Assembly: GCA_028278625.1 (NCBI GenBank)
Contig: JANQDY010000212.1
Location: forward strand, 1-19,858
Length of the DNA: 19,858 nucleotides
Reading direction: 5' to 3'
Source: Thermodesulfobacteriota bacterium
Lineage (GTDB): Bacteria > Desulfobacterota > DSM-4660 > Desulfatiglandales > Desulfatiglandaceae
Both the position numbers and the translations under genes were made by a program. This document shows, piece after piece, positions 7,969 to 14,329 of the stretch. Every line of letters starts with the position of its first letter. The stretch's first letter is position 1. The notes under the pieces were generated by a model that had not been told where the DNA came from, ran no database searches, and saw only the letters and a program-made list of their open reading frames with translations.

Positions 7969-9069
7969 ATGAGCAGTGTGTGGTTGCCGTGTGGTGATTA
8001 CCATCAGAATTACCGTGAGGACCAGGGATGGTGGCAGACCCGGTTCATCAAAGGAAAGATGATCCTGCTTTTGCTGGTCGTTTTTGTGGGTATTCCCATT
8101 TTTTTCGATGAGTACTGGATCAGTGTCGCAACCATGGTGGGCTATACGGCCATGGGAGCACTGGGGGTTCAGCTCCTGATCGGTTATGCGGGGCTCTTGA
8201 CCCTGGGGCATGCGGCTTTCATCGCGGTGGGCGCCTACACCAGTACCATGCTGGTGTTGCAGTTTCCCTGGCCACAATTCATGCTGGATGCCGGTTTGGC
8301 CTACCCCATCAGCATCATCCTGGCAGGCATCGTGGCAGGTTTCTGGAGCGTGCTCTTTGGCCTGCCCTCAGCCAAAGTCAAAGGATTTTATCTGATACTG
8401 ACCACCATGGCGGCCCAGTTCATTACGGTGGATTTTATTCTCACCCAATATATCAGTCAGATCGGCGGTCGCGGGCAGGCTTTTTCCCTGCCCCCGGGTA
8501 CCATCAAGATCGGTCCCTGGATGATTGATACTGAAGTGAGCATCTATTTGGTCATGGCGGTACTCTTGTCCCTGATGATCATCGTGCTGGCCAACTTGCT
8601 CCGGTCCAAGCCCGGACGCGCCTGGGTGGCCATAAGGGACAACGACATCGCGGCTGAGGCCCTGGGGATCAACATCATATGGTATAAGCTTTTGGCATTT
8701 TTTGTGGCCGGATTCATGGCCGGTGTTACAGGCGCCTTCTGGGTGTGTAATACCGCGGCGCTCAGCCCTGAGCATTTTCAGTGGTTTTTGTCCTTGTGGC
8801 TGGTGGGGGTTATTCTCATCGGAGGGGTCGGCTCCATTCAAGGGGCTATTTTCGGATCCATTTTCATGGTCGTGGTCATGGAGATTCTGCAGCTCGCCGT
8901 GATTCCCCTGGCCGACTACTATCCGCAACTTCTGATGGATTTTGCCTATATCAAAGACATGGCCTTTGGTTTGGCCATCTGTGCTTTTTTGATCTACGAA
9001 CCCAACGGTCTCGCCTACCGGTGGTGGCAGGCGAAAAACTATTTCAACCTTTGGCCTTTTTCCTATTAG
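7969..9069 (+). CDS. livM: LIV-type ABC transporter permease (LivM family)
   Basis: This is the second permease subunit, 366 residues with about nine to ten hydrophobic segments after a hydrophilic N-terminal stretch of about 30 residues. Seen: LLIGYAGLLTLGHAAFIAVGAY, typical of LivM, and the coupling loop around RAWVAIRDNDIAAEALGIN followed by YKLLAFFVAGFMAGVTGAF, with a conserved GGVGS near residue 285. The ATG at 7969 is preceded by AGGGGG about 6 bases upstream. It forms the heterodimeric channel with LivH. A 177-bp gap to livK follows, the largest gap in the cluster, and contains a chain of tiny ORFs. Confidence 0.95.
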   Translation: MSSVWLPCGDYHQNYREDQGWWQTRFIKGKMILLLLVVFVGIPIFFDEYWISVATMVGYTAMGALGVQLLIGYAGLLTLGHAAFIAVGAYTSTMLVLQFPWPQFMLDAGLAYPISIILAGIVAGFWSVLFGLPSAKVKGFYLILTTMAAQFITVDFILTQYISQIGGRGQAFSLPPGTIKIGPWMIDTEVSIYLVMAVLLSLMIIVLANLLRSKPGRAWVAIRDNDIAAEALGINIIWYKLLAFFVAGFMAGVTGAFWVCNTAALSPEHFQWFLSLWLVGVILIGGVGSIQGAIFGSIFMVVVMEILQLAVIPLADYYPQLLMDFAYIKDMAFGLAICAFLIYEPNGLAYRWWQAKNYFNLWPFSY

Positions 9070-9150
9070 GGAAGCGGCAATTTACAAATGGTGGTTTTTC
9101 ATAAAGGATGGAACTTTACCGGAAATGAAATGGTTCGTCTTTTTCTCGAA

Positions 9151-9233
9151 AGGAGGTGAGTGTTGACGTTTCTTTAGATGCTTGCAAGGTCGTCGTAATG
9201 AAATGGCAGTCAAGTTCCGTGAATAGTGCATAA
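9151..9233 (+). other. Perfect Shine-Dalgarno site and chain of three mini-ORFs before livK
   Basis: AGGAGGTGA (9151-9159), the full complement of the 16S rRNA tail, is followed by GTG/TTG starts at 9160/9163 that stop at TAG 9175-9177. The next base begins an ATG frame of six codons (9178-9198), whose TAA overlaps a third ATG (9198-9200) running 11 codons to TAA at 9231-9233. The livK ribosome site follows directly. The arrangement could pass ribosomes towards livK or regulate it, or be chance. No peptide conservation can be judged here. Confidence 0.3.
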
Positions 9234-9246
9234 AGGGGGAGAATCT

Positions 9247-10521
9247 ATGAAAAAGAATATGTTCAAGAAACTGGGAGTATTGTTTCTGGCGGTGGTGCTT
9301 CTAACGGCTTTTGGAACAGTTGCCGCGGCAAAAAAGATCAGGGTCGGGGGGATTATGGATACCACCGGCGCCACTTCGGATGTGGGCAAGGATTATGCCA
9401 TCGGAATGGCGGATGCCTTCAAGTATATCAACAGCCAGGGGGGCGTCAACGGCAAGAAAATCAAATATACGTGGTTTGATTATGGTTATCGGATTCCCGA
9501 GGCCATTACCAAGTATAAGATGCTGAAACGGATCGGGTCCGTTGCCATCATGGGTTGGGGGACCGGTGATACCGAAGCCCTTTCGCCCACCGTGAACAAG
9601 GACAAACTCCCTTACGTTTCCGCATCCTATTCGGCACATCTGACGAATCCGGCGAAAACGCCCTATAACCTCTTTTTTTCATCGGATTATTCGACCAACG
9701 CAAGATCCTGTTTGACCGCGTGGTTTGACAAGAAATGGCCCAAGCATCCGGATTTCGGAAAACGGAAGCCCCGAATGGCCTGCTGCTACATGTTCGCGTC
9801 ACCTTACTGTTCCGCGCCCATAAAGGCCCTCAAGAACCAGGCCAAACTGCTGGGATTTGAAATCGGCCCGGATCAGGATGTTTCCCTCTTTGCCCTGGAT
9901 ACCAAGAGCCAGATAATGGCCCTCAAATCCTTCAAGCCGGATGTGGTGTGGCACGGCAACACCACCATGAGCGTGGCGGCAACCATTCGGGACGCCTATG
10001 CGCTGGGTCTTGGAGCAGGTTGGATCATCAATAACTGGGGATTTGACGAAAACCTCCCCCGCCTTGCCGGTGAAGCGGCCGAAGGGGCCATGGGCGCCAC
10101 ACCTTGTGCGTTTTTCGGTCAGAACGTGAAGAACATGGACCTGGTGATTTCCGCCGCCGAGACCTACAGCCCCGGCGTGCCCCTGGGAAAGCGGCTCATC
10201 CGGACGGTCCAGGCATGGGGCGACGCGTTGGTGCTTTGGGAGGCCTTGAAACGGGCCGATGCGGCCGGTGTTGATATCACCAGCAAAAAGGCAGGTCCCG
10301 AGATCATGAAAAAGGGCTTTGAGACCATGCGCAATTTTGATATCGGTCTGGGCGCCGCACCCATCAGCTACACGGCAACGGATCATCGTCCGGCCACCGG
10401 ATGTCGCGTTCAGGAATGGAAAGGCGGCAAATTTGAGGTGGTGGCGGATGTGGACCTGAAGAAGAGATGGCCTGAACTCTGGGATAAACCTGAAAGCGAA
10501 GGCGGCTTTTTCGGCTATTAA
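9247..10521 (+). CDS. livK: Periplasmic substrate-binding protein of LIV-type transporter (LivK family)
   Basis: This is the type I periplasmic binding protein that delivers substrate to LivHM; 424 residues. The N terminus MKKNMFKKLG followed by a hydrophobic core and VAAA before KKIRVGG is a typical Sec signal peptide with cleavage near residue 28; no lipobox is seen. Mature features: VGGIMDTTGATSDVGKDYAIG and INSQGGVNGKKI, standard for the Peripla_BP_6 family. The ATG at 9247 is preferred to the upstream in-frame GTG at 9226 because AAGGGGGAG lies just before it and it gives a clean signal peptide. The mature protein has six Cys, two adjacent in ACCYM, which is many for this family. The ligand cannot be read from sequence; LIV-family members bind amino acids, amides or aromatic acids. 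Confidence 0.93.
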   Translation: MKKNMFKKLGVLFLAVVLLTAFGTVAAAKKIRVGGIMDTTGATSDVGKDYAIGMADAFKYINSQGGVNGKKIKYTWFDYGYRIPEAITKYKMLKRIGSVAIMGWGTGDTEALSPTVNKDKLPYVSASYSAHLTNPAKTPYNLFFSSDYSTNARSCLTAWFDKKWPKHPDFGKRKPRMACCYMFASPYCSAPIKALKNQAKLLGFEIGPDQDVSLFALDTKSQIMALKSFKPDVVWHGNTTMSVAATIRDAYALGLGAGWIINNWGFDENLPRLAGEAAEGAMGATPCAFFGQNVKNMDLVISAAETYSPGVPLGKRLIRTVQAWGDALVLWEALKRADAAGVDITSKKAGPEIMKKGFETMRNFDIGLGAAPISYTATDHRPATGCRVQEWKGGKFEVVADVDLKKRWPELWDKPESEGGFFGY

Positions 10522-10579
10522 CGGATGGATGTTCATTTAAGAAACGGCTCTTTTAATCATCACGGTTGGAGGTAATCTC

Positions 10580-11386
10580 TTGGAGACATCGGAGGCAATC
10601 CTTAAGATCAAGAACATTGAGGTCAAGTACCATGAGGTTATCCTGGTGCTCAAAGGTGTTTCAATCGAGGTCCCCCGGGGCGGCATGGTGGCACTATTGG
10701 GTGCCAATGGCGCCGGCAAGAGCACGACGCTGAAAGCCGTGTCCGGTTTGTTGAAAACCGAGGATGGAGAGGTAACCGATGGCGGCATTGAGTACGAAGG
10801 GACGTACATTCATCACGAAAGGGCCGCAAAGATTGCCAAATCCGGAATCGTTCAGGTGATTGAAGGGCGTAAGGTTTTTGAACATCTGACCGTTGAAGAG
10901 AACCTCAAAGTGGGTGCTCATTTGAGAACAACCGGATCGGTCAAGGAGGGGCTTCAGATGGTTTACCATTACTTTCCGAGGCTCCTTGAAAAACGAAATG
11001 AAACCGCCGGTTTCGTCAGTGGTGGCGAACAGCAGATGTGCGTTGTGGGCCGGGCCCTGATGACCGAACCCAAGCTGGTGCTGCTGGATGAGCCTTCAAT
11101 GGGATTGGCACCCATGCTGATTCATGAAATCTTCAATATCGTCACTAAATTGAATCGGGAGGAGCGCATTTCCATCCTTCTGGTTGAACAGAATGTCAAG
11201 CTGGCCCTGACCATTGCGCCCTATGCCTATGTGATGGAAACCGGAAGAATCGTTATGGATGATACTTCCGAGAAATTGAGTCAAAACGAGGACATCAAGG
11301 ATTTCTATCTGGGCATGGGCGGTGGCACCAAAAAGAGCTTTCGTGATGTGAAGCATTATAAGCGAAGAAAAAGGTGGTTGAGCTGA
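10580..11386 (+). CDS. livF: LIV-type ABC transporter ATPase (LivF family), TTG start
   Basis: This is the second ATPase subunit, partner of LivG; 268 residues. Seen: Walker A GANGAGKS at 41-48, signature VSGGEQQ at 146-152, Walker B LVLLDEP at 166-172, and LLVEQN at 200-205 (the Gln in the switch position typical of LivF). The TTG start is supported by GGAGG about 7 bases upstream and by the family N terminus ILKIKNIEV following closely; no ATG fits. The C terminus carries about 20 extra residues, strongly basic (KHYKRRKRW), beyond the usual LivF end. It lies 58 bases after livK. Confidence 0.93.
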   Translation: METSEAILKIKNIEVKYHEVILVLKGVSIEVPRGGMVALLGANGAGKSTTLKAVSGLLKTEDGEVTDGGIEYEGTYIHHERAAKIAKSGIVQVIEGRKVFEHLTVEENLKVGAHLRTTGSVKEGLQMVYHYFPRLLEKRNETAGFVSGGEQQMCVVGRALMTEPKLVLLDEPSMGLAPMLIHEIFNIVTKLNREERISILLVEQNVKLALTIAPYAYVMETGRIVMDDTSEKLSQNEDIKDFYLGMGGGTKKSFRDVKHYKRRKRWLS

Positions 11387-11485
11387 CATAAATCAGATTT
11401 CGAGTGACGGGAACCGAGATTCAGGCGCTTTGGCTTGATATGGGAAATTCACGATCACTCGGAAATCGTAAAGGGAGGTTCGCTG

Positions 11486-12088
11486 ATGAAAAAAAGTCTG
11501 ATACTCTTAGTAGCGCTGTTATTTGGATTTGGTTTGGTCTTTTCCTCTTGTGTGACGACCAAAACACCCGTTGCACCCAACAACAGTAACTTCGTAAAAC
11601 CCAAGATTGAACTGGCTTCTTTTGAGGTTCCACAATACGATGGCTATTGGTATATTTCAAAGAAGGTAAAACCAACCATGGGTGAGGCCGGAGACCGGGG
11701 TGCCTTTTTGCCGATGTCGTTTACCTTTAAGATAACCAATAACAACGTATATCCCATAAATCTTGAGGAGGTTAAGTATTCGATTGTTTTTGACAAGGAT
11801 TTTAACGTCATGACCACCGCCGATCAAATGTCCAACTGGATTCCGCCCGGAATGGCGGACGAAGTCAAAGTTACCACTCTGATTACGGTACGATCGGCGC
11901 TGTTGGGCCTCCTGCTCGCCAACAAAGTCCAGCTGACCAAGCGTGGATGGAAACAATGGGAGACACTTGAGAAATGGTGGAAAGGGGTTCCCGAAGGCAC
12001 GGTACCGGTGACATTGACGGAGTGTGGTTTCACCTTCACCGCCGGCAACGTCACCATGGTTTATCCCTTCAAGGTGCAGGTGCAGTAG
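11486..12088 (+). CDS. Lipoprotein with LEA14/WHy-like domain
   Basis: This is a predicted lipoprotein of 200 residues. The signal peptide MKKSLILLVALLFGFG ends in VFSSC, with Cys22 as the likely lipidated residue. The mature part contains FTFKITNNNVYPINLEE, followed by alternating hydrophobic residues and IPPGMADEVKVTT, which resembles the immunoglobulin-like LEA14/WHy fold (asparagine-rich N.N.YP..L turn). It ends in a strand-rich segment. The ATG at 11486 with GGGAGG 7 bases upstream is preferred to an in-frame start at 11435. It lies 99 bases after livF and before the operon terminator, so it is probably cotranscribed with the transporter. Function is unknown; a stress-related or envelope role is only a guess from the fold. 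Confidence 0.8.
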   Translation: MKKSLILLVALLFGFGLVFSSCVTTKTPVAPNNSNFVKPKIELASFEVPQYDGYWYISKKVKPTMGEAGDRGAFLPMSFTFKITNNNVYPINLEEVKYSIVFDKDFNVMTTADQMSNWIPPGMADEVKVTTLITVRSALLGLLLANKVQLTKRGWKQWETLEKWWKGVPEGTVPVTLTECGFTFTAGNVTMVYPFKVQVQ

Positions 12089-12131
12089 ATAAGGTGTTGA
12101 ACTTCTGTAGGAACCGCGAAACATGAAGACT

Positions 12132-12183
12132 GGCCTCCATCCGCCCTTTTGGGAACTGCAAAAGGGAGGGTGGGGGCCTTTTT
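12132..12183 (+). terminator. Strong intrinsic terminator after the liv operon
   Basis: Two 20-base arms (12132-12151 and 12159-12178) pair with two G-U wobbles and one G-A mismatch around a 7-base loop, followed by TTTTTATT. It is the clearest terminator in the window. Only 16 bases separate its T-run from the ATG of the next gene, leaving no room for a promoter in between. The downstream gene must therefore depend on read-through or antitermination, or on a promoter upstream of the hairpin. Confidence 0.9.
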
Positions 12184-12199
12184 ATTGTGAGGAGGACAA

Positions 12200-13723
12200 A
12201 TGGGACTTCATGATTTTACCTTCTATGACCTGGTGAATCGCAATGCGGCCGCGTACAAAAATGAGAAAGCCTGGATGGATGACGGTGTCGGCAGGGTCTA
12301 TTCTTTTTCCGAAATCAAAGAGGCGGTGGACCGGCTGGCCTGCGGCCTGCAGAAAAACGGGGTTGAAAAAGGAGACCGGGTGGGCGTGGTGGGAAAAAAC
12401 AGCCTTTCCTTTTTCCTTCTTTACGGCGCTGCCGCCGCACTGGGCGCCATCGTACTCCCCGTCAACTGGCGGCTGAGTGCCGATGAAATGGTTTTCAATC
12501 TCAATGACTGCAGCCCCAGAATCGTATTTGCCGATCCGGAATTCGAGGAAGCGCTTTCAAGCGCCAAGGACCGTTTGACGTCCGTAGAGGCCTATTACAA
12601 TTTGGGTTCAGCAAAGGGTGGTTTCACCCCTTTTGAGACTCTCCTGGATCAGGGATCGGCGTTCAATGTGGCGGAAGTGGGGACGGATGACGGATTTGTC
12701 ATTATCCATACCGCCGCCGTGGCCGGGAGGCCCAGGGGCGCTCTTTTGAGCCATGGAAACGTACTCTGCGCCAACATGCAGTTTATCTCCCTGTTGCATC
12801 TTAACACAGAGGACGTTCACTACAGTGTATTGCCTCTTTTTCATGTGGGCGGGCTGTTCATGGCCACCGCCGCCTTTCACGCGGGCGCCTTTAATCTCAA
12901 TGTGAGCAAGTTCGATGCCACAAGGGCTGTCCAATTGATAGAGGAAGAAAAAATTTCGGCACTGGTTGAATTCCCGCCGATCCTTGGATCAATTCTGGAG
13001 GAGCATGAAAAAACAGGGGCGGATATCAGTTCATTGAGAGCGGCCACAGGGCTGGAGGTGCCTGAAACCATCGAAAAATACCAGAATTTGACGGGCGGCA
13101 CCTTCTACGTGATGTACGGTCAGACGGAAACCTCCTGCCTTGCCACATACGGTTCTTATAACGATTGTCCGGGATCAGCAGGCAAAGCGCTTCCCATGGC
13201 GGAAGTAAGACTGGTGGACGACTACGACCGGCCCGTTGCCGAAGGGGAAGTGGGAGAAATCATCGTAAAGGGTCCCATGGTGTTCAAGGGATATTGGAAC
13301 CTTAAAGAAGACAACGAATACACCTTCAGGGGCGGATGGCACCACACGGGTGATCAGGGACGATTCGATGCCAATGGATTTCTATGGTATGCGGGTCGCA
13401 AGGCGGAAAAAGAGCTGATCAAGCCGGGCGGCGAAAATGTCTATCCAGCAGAAGTGGAAAAGACCATTCTCGAACATCCCGCGGTCGAGACAACCGTTGT
13501 TTTTGGTGTTCCGGATCCCAAATGGAAGGAAGGGATCAAAGCCGTCTGTATCCTCAACGAGGGAGAGTCCCTCGATAGTGAGGCCTTGATCAATTTCGTG
13601 GGGGAACGTATCGCCCGTTACAAAAAGCCACAATATGTCGAGTTTGTGAAAGAACTGCCCCTTCAAGAAGATGGGAGTCCGGACAGGGAAAAAATAAAAG
13701 CGCTCTACGGAGGCGCTCAATGA
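12200..13723 (+). CDS. Acyl-CoA synthetase-like AMP-binding protein with degenerate P-loop
   Basis: This is a member of the adenylate-forming ligase superfamily, 507 residues, the size of medium-chain or aromatic acyl-CoA ligases. The fold is clear: GDRVGVVGKNS, LPVNWRLSADE, LPLFHVGG at 211-218, YGQTE at 306-310, HTGDQG with Asp385, and KPGGENVYPAEVE at 408-420. Two key motifs depart from consensus. The P-loop reads TAAVAGRPRG (171-180) instead of TSGTTG.PKG, losing its Thr/Ser/Gly run and the Lys. The C-terminal A10 segment reads DGSPDREKIK (491-500), with no Lys following the usual Gly. It may be a divergent active enzyme, one half of an altered reaction, or an acid-binding non-ligase. GAGGAGG is its ribosome site, directly after the terminator. 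Confidence 0.85.
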   Translation: MGLHDFTFYDLVNRNAAAYKNEKAWMDDGVGRVYSFSEIKEAVDRLACGLQKNGVEKGDRVGVVGKNSLSFFLLYGAAAALGAIVLPVNWRLSADEMVFNLNDCSPRIVFADPEFEEALSSAKDRLTSVEAYYNLGSAKGGFTPFETLLDQGSAFNVAEVGTDDGFVIIHTAAVAGRPRGALLSHGNVLCANMQFISLLHLNTEDVHYSVLPLFHVGGLFMATAAFHAGAFNLNVSKFDATRAVQLIEEEKISALVEFPPILGSILEEHEKTGADISSLRAATGLEVPETIEKYQNLTGGTFYVMYGQTETSCLATYGSYNDCPGSAGKALPMAEVRLVDDYDRPVAEGEVGEIIVKGPMVFKGYWNLKEDNEYTFRGGWHHTGDQGRFDANGFLWYAGRKAEKELIKPGGENVYPAEVEKTILEHPAVETTVVFGVPDPKWKEGIKAVCILNEGESLDSEALINFVGERIARYKKPQYVEFVKELPLQEDGSPDREKIKALYGGAQ

Positions 13724-13761
13724 GACGCGACAAGGGCTTGTTTCCATAATTGTATTTGTTC

Positions 13762-13791
13762 TTGAAATGGGAAAGGCTTTTCTTCTATACT
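13762..13791 (+). promoter_or_regulatory. Sigma-70-type promoter for the SH3b lipoprotein / DUF389 run
   Basis: TTGAAA (13762-13767) and TATACT (13786-13791) are separated by 18 bases; each box matches 5 of 6 consensus positions. Transcription would start near 13798, about 45 bases before the lipoprotein ATG. It is the best -35/-10 pair I found in the window by eye. Confidence 0.6.
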
Positions 13792-13842
13792 GTATCTTGA
13801 GGGCGAATATAAGATCTATTACATTATAGGGTTGATGCTGCC

Positions 13843-14298
13843 ATGAAATTTTTGGAAGTCTTCCTAGTGGCGTTGATTGTTCTTTTTCTGAATGCTTGTG
13901 CGATTGTTGATACGGCGACCAGAGAATTGCTGCCGGACGAGAAGTCTACCGCACCCAGGGTCTACTATGCAGGTGTTGAAGGCCTTAAATTGTATGCGGA
14001 GAGCAGTTCTTCCGGTCCGCCAATTGCCGAATTGTACCTTCACGAAAAAGTGCTGCGCTACAAGCTGGAAAACGGTTTTGCTTATGTGAAGGTGCCCAGG
14101 ACCGGACAGACGGGTTGGGTCAGAAACAGACATCTTGTCTGGCGAACGGGTTCGACTTCCAAAAAGAAAGCCGCCAAATCGTCACCGCCCAAAAAGGCGC
14201 AGAAAGCTGAAGCTTCAGAGGAAGTAACGCCTGAACCCAATCCGGAACCCAATCAGGAAACCGACAGGCGTGACGCTTCCATGTTTGATGCCTTTTAA
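13843..14298 (+). CDS. SH3b-domain lipoprotein
   Basis: This is a small envelope lipoprotein of 151 residues. The signal peptide ends in FLNAC, with Cys19 as the likely lipidation site. Residues about 38-100 form a bacterial SH3-like domain: EGLKLYAESSSSG, then IAELYLHEKV, GFAYVKVP and GQTGWVRNRHLV, the usual order of SH3b strands. The tail (from about 103) is Lys-, Pro- and Glu-rich low complexity, probably a flexible linker or wall-binding segment. The ribosome site is weak (AGGG 11 bases upstream). It follows its own promoter and precedes the DUF389 gene by 31 bases. Peptidoglycan-related binding is plausible for SH3b lipoproteins but unproven here. Confidence 0.82.
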   Translation: MKFLEVFLVALIVLFLNACAIVDTATRELLPDEKSTAPRVYYAGVEGLKLYAESSSSGPPIAELYLHEKVLRYKLENGFAYVKVPRTGQTGWVRNRHLVWRTGSTSKKKAAKSSPPKKAQKAEASEEVTPEPNPEPNQETDRRDASMFDAF

Positions 14299-14329
14299 AC
14301 GATTCCTTCCAGAGGTTCTTTGATCCGCG

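Noticed and set aside
9163..9186. TTGACG as a -35 box for a livK promoter
   Set aside because: No -10-like sequence is found 16-18 bases downstream; it fits better as part of the mini-ORF stretch.
9799..10536. 245-codon open frame on the minus strand
   Set aside because: It is antisense to the livK gene, with low-information His/Gly/Arg-rich content typical of shadow frames.
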